A stretch of 64,000 nucleotides of DNA, taken from assembly GCA_903918375.1 (NCBI GenBank), contig CAIXED010000011.1, forward strand, positions 44,392 to 108,391. The letters run 5' to 3'. Within the stretch, counting starts at the first letter, position 1. Each line of letters begins with the position of its first letter. Positions 8,956 through 16,740 of this stretch are shown piece after piece. The DNA comes from an uncultured Pseudomonadota bacterium. Its GTDB lineage: Bacteria > Pseudomonadota > Gammaproteobacteria > Methylococcales > Methylomonadaceae. The position numbers were made by a program, and so were the translations under genes. The notes beneath the pieces were generated by a model. That model searched no databases. It was not told the origin of the DNA and was given only the letters and a program-made list of their open reading frames with translations.

Positions 8956-9477
8956 ATGTCAGACAAATTACCCGACCTTATAGATCCTTTAATGCTCGCC
9001 GAAAGGCGCGCCGTGTTCAATGGCGTGATAAATGTTACGGCTTTAGAGCGGTTGTCTGATTTTGTCGCTGATAGCGATGGCGTAGTGAATGTTGACGCAG
9101 TGTTTGCCAAACAAGGTAAACGTGCGGTGGTTTCAGGCAGCATCAAAACCCAATTAAAACTGGAATGTCAGAGTTGTTTACAAGATTTTCCATGGCCGAT
9201 TGATGTGCATTTCAAGTTAGCAGTGGTTTCTTCATTACAAGAAACCGACAAACTTGAAATTGATGCCGAACCTTTATTGTTTGATGGCGAAAAATTGTCA
9301 TTTAACAGCTTAATCGAAGATGAGATTTTGCTGGCTTTGCCGGATTATCCAAGACACGATTATGACTGCATCACACGTCGTAGTTCGCAGGATCGCGATT
9401 ACGAAACACAAACTACCCGCAGCGAAGCGGATAACCCTTTTTCTGTTTTAGCCAAACTTAAAAAAACTGGAGAGTAA
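8956..9477 (+). CDS. yceD: YceD (DUF177) 23S rRNA accumulation protein
   Basis: This 173-residue DUF177 protein contains a CxxC ([10 protein letters not shown], about residues 72-81) and the conserved acidic stretch [28 protein letters not shown]. The family is needed for normal 23S rRNA levels, and yceD is almost always found directly before rpmF, as here (2-bp gap). That synteny makes the call solid. It heads the block running through fabG. Confidence 0.93.
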   Translation: MSDKLPDLIDPLMLAERRAVFNGVINVTALERLSDFVADSDGVVNVDAVFAKQGKRAVVSGSIKTQLKLECQSCLQDFPWPIDVHFKLAVVSSLQETDKLEIDAEPLLFDGEKLSFNSLIEDEILLALPDYPRHDYDCITRRSSQDRDYETQTTRSEADNPFSVLAKLKKTGE

Positions 9478-9479
9478 AA

Positions 9480-9665
9480 ATGGCAGTACAAAAGAGTAAA
9501 GTATCGCGTTCAAGACGCGGTCAACGTCGTTCACACGATGCGTTAACCAGCAAAGCTTTGTCACATGATCCATTGACAGGCGAAACTCATATCCGTCACC
9601 ACATGACGCCAGATGGTTTCTTCAAAGGCCGTCAAATCGTTGCTAATACCAGCGACGAAGATTAA
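9480..9665 (+). CDS. rpmF: 50S ribosomal protein L32
   Basis: This 61-residue protein has the bL32 start [20 protein letters not shown] and ends with the [16 protein letters not shown] segment. No zinc-binding cysteines are present, as in the Cys-free L32 form common in proteobacteria. GGAG lies 7 bases before the ATG. It sits in the conserved yceD-rpmF-plsX arrangement that ties ribosome and lipid synthesis. Confidence 0.98.
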   Translation: MAVQKSKVSRSRRGQRRSHDALTSKALSHDPLTGETHIRHHMTPDGFFKGRQIVANTSDED

Positions 9666-9690
9666 TCATTTCAAGTCCAAATCTATGTAA

Positions 9691-9724
9691 AGCCGACCAG
9701 TGATCTCACTATTGTCGGCTTCTT
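9691..9724 (+). terminator. hairpin between rpmF and plsX, possible attenuator
   Basis: AGCCGAC (9691-9697) pairs with GTCGGCT (9714-9720), and an inner AGTGA/TCACT stem lies inside the loop. Only a weak T-rich tail (TCTTCC) follows, so partial termination or RNA processing between rpmF and plsX is more likely than a full stop. Confidence 0.5.
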
Positions 9725-9748
9725 CCGACTACGGAGCTAATCCTAAGC

Positions 9749-10777
9749 GTGAGTGTAACTCTATCTATTGATGCCATGGGTGGGGATTTTGGTCCTCAAG
9801 TGACCATTCCCGCGTGTCTAACCTGTTTACAAAAAAATCCTCATTTAAAATTGATTATGGTGGGCGACCAAACAATTCTCAGTGAATTGTTGGCCGAGGC
9901 TTTAATCACCTTTAAAGACCGGATTAGCATCCAACATGCCTCGCAAGTGGTGGAAATGGACGAGCCACCGCAAAAAGCCTTGAAGAACAAAAAAGATTCT
10001 TCAATGCGCGTGGCGATTAACTTGGTGCGTGATGGCGAAGCGGATGCTTGCGTTAGTGCGGGTAATACCGGCGCTTTAATGGCAACTGCTCGTTTTGTGT
10101 TGAAAATGATTCCAGGTATCGATCGTCCTGCGATTATTTCGACTTTGCCATCCGTATTTGGCCATACCCACATGCTGGATTTAGGCGCCAATGTCGATTC
10201 CAGTGCCGAACATCTTTACCAATTTGCCGTGATGGGCGAAGAAGTGGTGAAGGCGGTTGAAAACATCGAGCGTCCACGTATCGGTTTGCTGAATATTGGC
10301 GAAGAAGATATGAAGGGCAACGAGCAAGTTAAAGCGGCAGCCAAGTTGTTGGAAAATTCATCACTGAATTACATCGGCTATGTCGAAGGCAATTCGATTA
10401 ACGCTGGCAATGTCAAAGTGGATTTAATCGTCACTGACGGCTTTGTAGGCAATGTGGCGCTTAAATCGATTGAAGGCGCGGCAAAAATGATTAGCACCAA
10501 GCTAAAAGCCAGTTTTTCACAAAATCTACTGACCAAATTAGCCGGCTTAGTCGCTTATCCTGTCTTGAAATTGTTTAAAGACAGCATTGACCCACGCTTG
10601 TATAACGGTGCCAGCTTTATTGGTTTGCGCGGTTTAGTGATTAAAAGTCACGGCGGTGCGGATGCTTTAGCTTTTGAAACTGCGATTCACTTGGCCGAAG
10701 TTGAAGTGGGTCATGACGTGATTCGTAAAATTAGTGAACGAATCGAAAAAGCCCTAGAACAAAAGGTGACAGAATGA
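9749..10777 (+). CDS. plsX: phosphate acyltransferase PlsX
   Basis: This 342-residue enzyme converts acyl-ACP to acyl-phosphate for phosphatidic acid synthesis. The family start LSIDAMGGDFGP, the segment ALKNKKDSSMRVAINLV and the C-terminal GASFIGLRGLVIKSHGGAD are all present. It starts with GTG; GGAG lies 13 bases upstream, a long spacing. Its stop overlaps the fabH start by 4 bp (ATGA), so the two are coupled. Membrane-associated but without transmembrane segments. Confidence 0.97.
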   Translation: MSVTLSIDAMGGDFGPQVTIPACLTCLQKNPHLKLIMVGDQTILSELLAEALITFKDRISIQHASQVVEMDEPPQKALKNKKDSSMRVAINLVRDGEADACVSAGNTGALMATARFVLKMIPGIDRPAIISTLPSVFGHTHMLDLGANVDSSAEHLYQFAVMGEEVVKAVENIERPRIGLLNIGEEDMKGNEQVKAAAKLLENSSLNYIGYVEGNSINAGNVKVDLIVTDGFVGNVALKSIEGAAKMISTKLKASFSQNLLTKLAGLVAYPVLKLFKDSIDPRLYNGASFIGLRGLVIKSHGGADALAFETAIHLAEVEVGHDVIRKISERIEKALEQKVTE

Positions 10778-11742
10778 CGATTTGGGCCAATGTGATTGGT
10801 ACTGGTGGCTATTTGCCAGCAACAATCAGAACCAATCAAGACCTTTCTGAAATGGTGGATACCACCGATAGCTGGATTTACGAGCGAACTGGTATCAAAA
10901 GCCGTCGCATTGCTGATGAGCATGAAACCGCTTCTAGCATGGCTGAAGTTGCCGCTCGCCAAGCGATTGAAATGGCGGGGATTGATGCCGAGCAAATTGA
11001 TTTAATTATCGTTGCCACCGGCACCCCCGACCGCGTTTATCCCAGCACGGCTTGTCTAGTTCAAGAGCGTTTAGGGATTAAACATTGCGTCGGCTTTGAT
11101 ATTCAAGCCGCCTGTTCAGGCTCAGTGTTTGGTTTAAGCATCGCTGATCAATACATTAAAACCGGTTTTGCAAAAACCGTATTAGTGATTGGCTCAGAAG
11201 TTTGTTCGCGGATTGTTGATTGGTCAGATCGCTCGACCTGCATTTTGTTTGGTGATGGCGCTGGCGCAGTTTTGTTATCAGCATCCGATCAACCTGGTAT
11301 TTTAGCAACCCACATTCATTCCGATGGCGGTTACGAAGATTTGTTGTATTGCCCAAATCCGCAAGCGGCAGCAGCGCACAAACAAGACGAAGCCAGCGTG
11401 ATTAATATGCGCGGCAATGAAGTGTTTAAAGTGGCTGTCAATACGCTAGGTCGTATCGTCGATGAAACATTGGAAGCCAACGGCCTACAGCATTCAGACA
11501 TCGATTGGTTAGTACCCCATCAAGCCAACACGCGAATTATCGCCGCGACTGCCAAAAAATTAGGCATGTCGATGGAACAAGTGATTCTCACCCTAGAAAC
11601 CCAAGGCAACACCTCGTCAGCGTCTGTGCTGTTGGCTTTTAATCAAGGTGTTCGCGATGGTCGAATCAAACGTGGTCAAACCGTGTTGATGGAAGCGTTT
11701 GGTGCCGGATTTACTTGGGGCTCTGCGCTGCTTAAATTTTAA
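10774..11742 (+). CDS. fabH: beta-ketoacyl-ACP synthase III FabH
   Basis: This 322-residue condensing enzyme starts type II fatty-acid synthesis by joining acetyl-CoA to malonyl-ACP. The catalytic triad is visible: Cys114 in QAACSGS, His249 in LVPHQANTRI and Asn279 in TQGNTSSAS. Length matches the family (about 317-330). It lies in the order plsX-fabH-fabD-fabG with overlap on plsX and a 9-bp gap to fabD. Confidence 0.98.
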   Translation: MTIWANVIGTGGYLPATIRTNQDLSEMVDTTDSWIYERTGIKSRRIADEHETASSMAEVAARQAIEMAGIDAEQIDLIIVATGTPDRVYPSTACLVQERLGIKHCVGFDIQAACSGSVFGLSIADQYIKTGFAKTVLVIGSEVCSRIVDWSDRSTCILFGDGAGAVLLSASDQPGILATHIHSDGGYEDLLYCPNPQAAAAHKQDEASVINMRGNEVFKVAVNTLGRIVDETLEANGLQHSDIDWLVPHQANTRIIAATAKKLGMSMEQVILTLETQGNTSSASVLLAFNQGVRDGRIKRGQTVLMEAFGAGFTWGSALLKF

Positions 11743-11751
11743 AAAATAGAT

Positions 11752-12699
11752 ATGAACCAACAAAACAATTTAGCTTTCGTATTTCCCGGTCAAGGCTCAC
11801 AAGCAGTAGGCATGTTGTCGCAATTGGCTGAAACTTATCCTGTCGTCAAACAAACCTTTGCTGAAGCTTCAGCAGTATTGGGCTTTGATTTATGGGCATT
11901 AGTCGCCAACGGCCCTGATACCGATTTAAACCAAACCCAAAATACTCAGCCAGCGATGTTAGCGGCCGGTGTTGCGGTTTGGCGGGTTTGGTGTGAAAAC
12001 AGTGCGGTTAGACCGGCTTGGATGGCGGGACACAGCTTGGGCGAATACACCGCCTTGGTCTGCTCTGGCGCAATGGCTTTTGAAGATGCGATTAAATTAG
12101 TCGCCGAACGTGGCCGATTAATGCAACAAGCAGTGCCTGCGGGTGTGGGTGCAATGGCGGCGATTATTGGCTTGGATGATCAAAAAGTCATTGATGCCTG
12201 TGCCGAAGCGGCTAATGGCGACATCGTTGCCGCAGCCAACTTTAATGCCCCAGGCCAAGTAGTGATTGCCGGTGAAACTGCCGCTGTTGAACGAGCGATG
12301 GATGTCGCTAAAGCCCAAGGCGCAAAACGGGCATTGAAATTGCCAGTGAGCGTACCTTCGCATTGTGGCTTGATGGAAGCGGCTTCTGAACAATTAAACA
12401 GCGTATTACAAGCCATCGAAGTTAAACAACCGGAAGTCAACTTGGTTCACAACGCTGATGTGCAAACCCATGCCGATGCTGATGAATTACGTTTGGCATT
12501 AAAACAGCAATTGTTCATGCCGGTACGTTGGGTTGAGTGCGTTAAATACATGCACGAACAAGGCGTTAGCCAATTTGTCGAAATCGGTCCGGGTAAAGTG
12601 TTATTAGGCTTAAACAAACGCATTGCCGCTGACGCGACTCATGCCACCATCTTTGATTCAGAATCTTTAAACACTGTTTTGGAGCAGTTAAATGGATAA
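11752..12699 (+). CDS. fabD: malonyl-CoA:ACP transacylase FabD
   Basis: This 315-residue enzyme loads malonyl groups onto acyl carrier protein. The nucleophile Ser95 lies in MAGHSLGEYTAL, the start FVFPGQGSQAVGM is the family hallmark, and the active-site His is in SVPSHCGLM near residue 206. It ends with an 8-bp overlap into fabG. Confidence 0.98.
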   Translation: MNQQNNLAFVFPGQGSQAVGMLSQLAETYPVVKQTFAEASAVLGFDLWALVANGPDTDLNQTQNTQPAMLAAGVAVWRVWCENSAVRPAWMAGHSLGEYTALVCSGAMAFEDAIKLVAERGRLMQQAVPAGVGAMAAIIGLDDQKVIDACAEAANGDIVAAANFNAPGQVVIAGETAAVERAMDVAKAQGAKRALKLPVSVPSHCGLMEAASEQLNSVLQAIEVKQPEVNLVHNADVQTHADADELRLALKQQLFMPVRWVECVKYMHEQGVSQFVEIGPGKVLLGLNKRIAADATHATIFDSESLNTVLEQLNG

Positions 12700-13420
12700 A
12701 AAACTTGCCATCGTAACCGGCGCAAGCCGTGGTATTGGTCGTGCAATCGCCGAAAAATTAGTTGCCGACGGTTTTTTTGTAGTTGGCACTGCCACTTCAG
12801 ATAATGGTGCAGACGCAATTTCCACCTATTTGGCTGATAACGGCAAAGGTTATAAATTGGATGTTGCTGATGCAGCTTCGATTGAAGAATTTATCAAAAC
12901 CGTTAGCGATGCTTATGGCACCCCAGCGGTATTAGTCAACAATGCCGGTATCACCCGCGATAACTTGTTGATGCGTATGAAGGATGACGAGTGGGATGAC
13001 ATCATCAACACCAATCTGACGTCGATTTTCCGCATGAGCAAAGCGGTATTGCGCGGCATGATGAAAGCCCGTTACGGTCGTATCATCAATATTTCATCCG
13101 TAGTCGGTTCAACCGGCAATGCGGGTCAAGCCAACTACGCCGCCGCTAAAGCCGGTATGGTGGGTTTTTCTAAATCAATGGCCAAAGAAGTTGGCTCGCG
13201 CGGCATTACTGTTAATACCGTTGCCCCAGGTTTTATTGATACCGATATGACCAAAGAATTAAGCGACGATATTAAAAACGCTTTGTTAGGCTCAATTGCG
13301 GTGGGTCGTTTAGGTCAAGCAGAAGAAATCGCTCACGCGGTATCGTTCTTGGCGGCAGAGCAAGCGGCTTATATCACTGGCGAAACTTTGCATGTTAATG
13401 GCGGTATGTATATGCCATAA
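12692..13420 (+). CDS. fabG: 3-oxoacyl-ACP reductase FabG
   Basis: This 242-residue short-chain dehydrogenase performs the NADPH-dependent reduction of 3-oxoacyl-ACP. The cofactor motif TGASRGIG is at residues 9-16, NNAG at 83-86 and the catalytic Ser136-Tyr149-Lys153 set is intact. It overlaps fabD by 8 bp. In most gammaproteobacteria acpP and fabF follow directly; here a strong terminator ends the operon and an unrelated toxin-antitoxin pair comes next. Confidence 0.98.
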   Translation: MDKKLAIVTGASRGIGRAIAEKLVADGFFVVGTATSDNGADAISTYLADNGKGYKLDVADAASIEEFIKTVSDAYGTPAVLVNNAGITRDNLLMRMKDDEWDDIINTNLTSIFRMSKAVLRGMMKARYGRIINISSVVGSTGNAGQANYAAAKAGMVGFSKSMAKEVGSRGITVNTVAPGFIDTDMTKELSDDIKNALLGSIAVGRLGQAEEIAHAVSFLAAEQAAYITGETLHVNGGMYMP

Positions 13421-13441
13421 ACGGCATTTGCTATTGGCAAT

Positions 13442-13468
13442 AAAAAACCGGCTTAGGCCGGTTTTTTT
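13442..13468 (+). terminator. Rho-independent terminator after fabG
   Basis: An 11-bp stem, A-run plus CCGGC pairing with GCCGG plus T-run (13442-13452 with 13457-13467), closes a TTAG loop and ends in seven Ts. The symmetric A and T tracts would let it work on both strands. It lies 21 bp after fabG and closes the fatty-acid operon. Confidence 0.92.
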
Positions 13469-13497
13469 ATGTCGGAAAATTGCTCAGCTAATATTAT

Positions 13498-13515
13498 TGT
13501 AGTAATGTTGCTACA
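13498..13515 (+). promoter_or_regulatory. candidate autoregulatory operator of Phd/PIN module
   Basis: TGTAG (13498-13502) and CTACA (13511-13515) are exact arms of an 18-bp imperfect palindrome ending 24 bp before the Phd-like start codon. Antitoxins of this class usually repress their own promoter through such sites. The assignment is positional and untested. Confidence 0.45.
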
Positions 13516-13538
13516 TTGTCTTGCTTGAGGTGTTTCCG

Positions 13539-13793
13539 ATGTCGATTACTACATTATCCAGCCGCGAATTTAACCATGATACTGGCAGAGCCAAGCAAGC
13601 GGCTAAAAATGGCCCTGTGTTTATTACTGATCGTGGACGTCCAGCGCATGTGTTGTTAACCATTACCGATTATCAAAAATTGACTGGTCAGCAGGCTAGT
13701 GTGATTGATTTGTTAGCGATGGCTGACGCCGAGTTGATTGAGTTTGAAGCGCCGCGTGCTGAGAGCCTTTTTCGCCCAGCGGATTTAAGCTGA
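13539..13793 (+). CDS. Phd/YefM-family antitoxin
   Basis: This 84-residue protein has the Phd/YefM N-terminal DNA-binding fold: SITTLSSREFNHDTGRAKQAAKNGPVFITDRGRPAHVLLTI within residues 2-45. It has a flexible C-terminal tail for toxin binding, including EFEAPRAESLFRPADLS. I chose the ATG at 13539 because GAGG lies 9 bases upstream; an in-frame ATG at 13521 lacks one. The stop overlaps the toxin start by one base (TGATG). It probably represses its own promoter with the toxin as co-repressor. Confidence 0.9.
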   Translation: MSITTLSSREFNHDTGRAKQAAKNGPVFITDRGRPAHVLLTITDYQKLTGQQASVIDLLAMADAELIEFEAPRAESLFRPADLS

Positions 13794-14218
13794 TGTATGT
13801 TTTAGATACCAATGTCATTTCTGAATTACGCAAAGCCAAGACCGCTAAAGCGGATACAAACGTCATGGCTTGGGCGAGTCGGACACCGACTAACCAAATG
13901 TTCTTATCAGCGATTAGTATTTTAGAACTGGAAACCGGTGTATTACTGGTTGAGCGCCGTGATGCCGTTCAAGGTGCACAGCTTAGGAAATGGTTAAATC
14001 AACAAGTCATTCCAGCATTTTCTGAGCGAGTATTGCCTGTCGATATTGCAGTGGCCCAATGCTGTGCCAAACTTCATGTTCCTGATCCAAGAGCTGAGCG
14101 AGATGCTTTGATTGCTGCAACCGCTTTAGTGCATAGCATGGTTGTTGTTACCCGTAATGTGGCAGATTTTGTGATGACAGGAGTACAGATCGTTAACCCT
14201 TGGCAAAGCCAAGATTAA
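13793..14218 (+). CDS. PIN-domain toxin (VapC/FitB type)
   Basis: This 141-residue ribonuclease-type toxin starts MYVLDTNVISELRK, carrying the first PIN acidic residue (Asp5). It continues with SAISILELETGVLLVERRD (Glu around residue 45), RDALIAATALVHSMVVVTRNVADF (third and fourth acidic positions around 105-125) and ends VQIVNPW. The RDALIAATA and TRNVADF patterns favour the FitB branch of VapC-like toxins. Members cleave tRNA or other RNA using Mg2+. It is coupled to the antitoxin by a 1-bp overlap and stands convergent to the small membrane protein genes. Confidence 0.9.
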   Translation: MYVLDTNVISELRKAKTAKADTNVMAWASRTPTNQMFLSAISILELETGVLLVERRDAVQGAQLRKWLNQQVIPAFSERVLPVDIAVAQCCAKLHVPDPRAERDALIAATALVHSMVVVTRNVADFVMTGVQIVNPWQSQD

Positions 14219-14230
14219 GCAGGCGAAGGC

Positions 14231-14413
14231 TTAGCGTTTTCGCCAAATATAAAAAATAGCTGCAATACTGAGCACAAGTAATAGCCAAAACCATTGTGAT
14301 GGCTCCCATTCGGCTATTGGACCTATTGTTGGTCTGACTATAATGTCTGTAATTAACCTGAATACAAATCGTAAAAATTCAAAAATGCCATCGCCTTTAG
14401 ATAGACTCATCAT
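14231..14413 (-). CDS. tryptophan-rich single-span miniprotein, copy 1
   Basis: This 60-residue protein begins MMSLSKGDGIFEFLRF, then has an amphipathic stretch, the signature IAEWE (about residues 33-37), QWFWLLLVLSIAAIFYIW as a single membrane helix, and a basic end RKR. The predicted topology is one C-terminal transmembrane helix with a short basic cytoplasmic tail. No family is recognised. A second, clearly homologous copy lies 59 bp upstream in the same direction, and both are convergent with the PIN toxin gene. No clear Shine-Dalgarno sequence is seen before either. The conserved protein pattern across two divergent copies is the main evidence that both are real. Confidence 0.65.
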   Translation of the reverse strand: MMSLSKGDGIFEFLRFVFRLITDIIVRPTIGPIAEWEPSQWFWLLLVLSIAAIFYIWRKR

Positions 14414-14472
14414 TTAATTTCTTGAAATTGTCAGTGTTAGGCATGCATAAGCGTAGCGTTGCCGGAGAAGTA

Positions 14473-14649
14473 TTATCGTTTCAGCCAAATATAAAAAATA
14501 GTTGCAATACCAAGCATAAATAGTAGCCAAAACCATTCTGGTAACTCCCATTCTGCTATTGTGGTTCTTTTTGGCATAGTTTCTGCTGTGAATTTAAATG
14601 CAAATATTAAAAAATCAAAAATGCCATCACCTTTAGATACATTCATCAT
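14473..14649 (-). CDS. tryptophan-rich single-span miniprotein, copy 2
   Basis: This 58-residue frame was found by translating the strand by eye. It begins MMNVSKGDGIFDFLIFAF, shares IAEWE (about residues 31-35) and WFWLL with copy 1, and ends in the membrane helix and basic tail IFYIWLKR. The two copies agree at roughly half of positions, and the DNA also aligns through the 3' half, so this is a tandem duplication. Differences concentrate in the linker between residues 18 and 31. No known family; a membrane-active peptide or a subunit of a small membrane complex are both possible. Confidence 0.65.
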   Translation of the reverse strand: MMNVSKGDGIFDFLIFAFKFTAETMPKRTTIAEWELPEWFWLLFMLGIATIFYIWLKR

Positions 14650-14732
14650 CTAATTTTTAGAGTTTGTCAGTGTTTAAGCTGGAGTACGAGAGGTTCTCAA
14701 ATTGTTAATTTGAGAACCTGCTATAAATTGGT

Positions 14733-15443
14733 TTAGGCCAACGCCAATTTCTGTTTCGGCGTAAAAATCCCTTTAAAAATCGGCATAAAACTCGCGGTAA
14801 TCGGAATCGAATAAAAACAATACATCGCCGCCGCTTCACCAGTACTCACCCCAAAGAACCATTGCGGTACGAATAGAGTGAAAATCGCCATCACAAAATG
14901 ATAAGAAGCAATTCGCCAGTTGTTTTTCCAGACAAAACCACTTAACGCCAAGCCAAACAACGAGCCGTGAGTCACAAATAAGCCAAAGGCGCTGGGGATC
15001 GCGTAGCCGATGTGGTAAATGCCCATGAACAAGCAAGCGACTTTATCGCCAATAAAGTTGGCATCCAGACCAAACAACTGCCATTCCTTCGGTAGAAAGC
15101 TACAGATAATGAATAAGCCACTTAAGATTCCGCCCACCCAAGTGGCTTTTTTCAGCGCATTTGCATCAGTCGAGTAGGTGGCGAGAGCCGGCATAATCGC
15201 AAACGCCTGCAAACAGATATGGTAAGTCGAAAGTTCGCTGAGCAATAAATTAGTGCCGTAGCCGCATTGATCGGCGACGGGATAAGCGAAATATTGAATC
15301 AACTCCATCAATGAAAAATGGAAGATGGCATAAGCTCTGGCGACACGAACCCAAAATGGTTCGTTTTTATCAAGATAAGTGATGCTAGATGCGATAAGGC
15401 CGGCAACTCCCAAGCCTAAAGACATATTGGCACTAAAACACAT
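14733..15443 (-). CDS. multi-pass membrane protein starting MCFSA (DUF6629-like)
   Basis: This 236-residue protein has about six to seven hydrophobic segments (for instance near residues 6-22, 37-55, 80-93, 103-118, 147-163, 180-200 and 212-228). Conserved-looking features are the N-terminus MCFSANMSLG, typical of a widespread bacterial family of unknown function, and histidines in membrane segments (FHFSLMELIQ, IYHIGYAI, SYHFVMAIF). The Cys2 and intramembrane His residues could bind a metal or haem, but nothing here proves it. It stands alone, downstream of the thioredoxin operon and separated from it by a likely terminator. Confidence 0.6.
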   Translation of the reverse strand: MCFSANMSLGLGVAGLIASSITYLDKNEPFWVRVARAYAIFHFSLMELIQYFAYPVADQCGYGTNLLLSELSTYHICLQAFAIMPALATYSTDANALKKATWVGGILSGLFIICSFLPKEWQLFGLDANFIGDKVACLFMGIYHIGYAIPSAFGLFVTHGSLFGLALSGFVWKNNWRIASYHFVMAIFTLFVPQWFFGVSTGEAAAMYCFYSIPITASFMPIFKGIFTPKQKLALA

Positions 15444-15469
15444 AATTAATCCGTAATTGTTTGTTTAAT

Positions 15470-15498
15470 GAAGAAATAAAACGCCCTAAAACTGGGCG
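15470..15498 (-). terminator. Rho-independent terminator of the haemoglobin/peptidase/thioredoxin operon
   Basis: On the minus strand CGCCC (15498-15494) pairs with GGGCG (15486-15482) around a 7-base loop, followed by TTTTATTT. It lies about 40 bp after the thioredoxin-like stop and just before the start of the MCFSA membrane protein gene. Confidence 0.65.
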
Positions 15499-15541
15499 CA
15501 GTGGAAAAGATACACGGCTATTGTGGAAATTGCAGGGTTTT

Positions 15542-16021
15542 TTATAAGCAAGCCGCCAACCAAAGCCTCAAACGTAAGCCTAATTCGCTGGTATAGCCGG
15601 TGGTGGTGAAAACGATTTTGCCGTTGCTGTCGGTGAAAAATACCGCTGGCACTGCGCTTACCCCGTAAGTATTGGCGATCAAGCCTTGTTGGTCGTTGAC
15701 CACTTGCCAGCTTAATTGTTTACTCTGTAAATACATATTAACTTCAGCATCATCGCCCGAACGTAGCGCCACAGTTAATAGCGGATAATCGGGGTTAATC
15801 GCCGAAATCGCGCTTTGCATCAAGCGACAGACGCCACACCATTCCGCCCAGAAATAAATCACTCCCGGCCCTTGGCTAATAGCGGCGGGGGCGGCTTGAT
15901 TTTGCAGAGTGCTTTGAGCAATCGCGGGTGGTGTGCCGGTCACTAAATTGTTGCTACGCAAAAATTGACCAGCAAAAATCACCACCGTGAACAGTAAATA
16001 CAAGCCGTATTTTTTTAACAT
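15542..16021 (-). CDS. membrane-anchored thioredoxin-like disulfide oxidoreductase
   Basis: This 159-residue protein has an N-terminal signal anchor (about residues 5-22) and a thioredoxin fold. The active site is WCGVC (Cys62, Cys65), with the cis-Pro loop VSAVPAVFF near residue 125. The layout resembles ScsD/TlpA-type periplasmic thioredoxins, which reduce or isomerise disulfides outside the cytoplasm. Its start overlaps the stop of the metallopeptidase gene by one base. The physiological client is unknown. Confidence 0.85.
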   Translation of the reverse strand: MLKKYGLYLLFTVVIFAGQFLRSNNLVTGTPPAIAQSTLQNQAAPAAISQGPGVIYFWAEWCGVCRLMQSAISAINPDYPLLTVALRSGDDAEVNMYLQSKQLSWQVVNDQQGLIANTYGVSAVPAVFFTDSNGKIVFTTTGYTSELGLRLRLWLAACL

Positions 16022-16737
16022 TAAAGTCCTTGCATGACTCGTGCGCCGTGTTGTTTAAGCCAATGGCGCTGTTGTTGATAATTCGGTAAATGTTCGGCGA
16101 CTAATTGCCAAAATGCTGCGGAATGATTTTTGTGTTTGATATGGCATAGCTCATGAACCACCACATATTCCAAAGCAGCAGCTGGGGCTAACATCAGCAA
16201 CCAATTCAGATTGATGTCGTTATTTGGTCCACAACTGCCCCAGCGGCTCTTTTGGGTTTTGATCCGCAAACTGCGCGGATGCAAGCCGAAACGTGGCGCG
16301 TGTTTTTCAATCATTAACTGCGCTTGTTGTTGGGCTTGGCGTTTCATCCAGTGACTTAAAGCATGACGGATATGGTCGGAATGCTGTTCAGGCGCAAGGC
16401 TGATTGGTAATTTGACTAGCAATTTGTCGTCACTGACGAGGTGATGAACTTTTAAAGTTTTGGCGGGATGGAAGCTTAGATTTAACAACAACTGGCTGTC
16501 TTGAAACGGCACCAAAACCCCATCGCGATATTCGCTCGGTGCCAGACTATTGACGCTGGCTTTGTCAGTCACCCGTTGCACAGCTTGACGCAGCCAATCC
16601 TGATGTTGGGCGACAAAGGCTTTAATCTGTTTTTCCGAAACATGCGGTGGCGCCACCACTTCAATTTTGTCCGGCTTAACCACCAAACGGGTGTTTTTCG
16701 CCCGAGTGCTACGGCGAATTTGATAATCAAAACTCAT
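16021..16737 (-). CDS. YgjP-family (DUF45, SprT-like) metallopeptidase
   Basis: This 238-residue cytoplasmic protein carries the zinc-binding motif HELCH at residues 195-199. Upstream is the family hallmark RWGSCGPNNDINLNWLLM (about 166-183), and downstream KNHSAAFW. These define the YgjP/M48-like DUF45 family of putative zinc peptidases. It begins 3 bp after the truncated haemoglobin stop and overlaps the thioredoxin gene by one base, so the three are one operon. Substrates are unknown. Confidence 0.9.
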   Translation of the reverse strand: MSFDYQIRRSTRAKNTRLVVKPDKIEVVAPPHVSEKQIKAFVAQHQDWLRQAVQRVTDKASVNSLAPSEYRDGVLVPFQDSQLLLNLSFHPAKTLKVHHLVSDDKLLVKLPISLAPEQHSDHIRHALSHWMKRQAQQQAQLMIEKHAPRFGLHPRSLRIKTQKSRWGSCGPNNDINLNWLLMLAPAAALEYVVVHELCHIKHKNHSAAFWQLVAEHLPNYQQQRHWLKQHGARVMQGL

Positions 16738-16740
16738 TAA

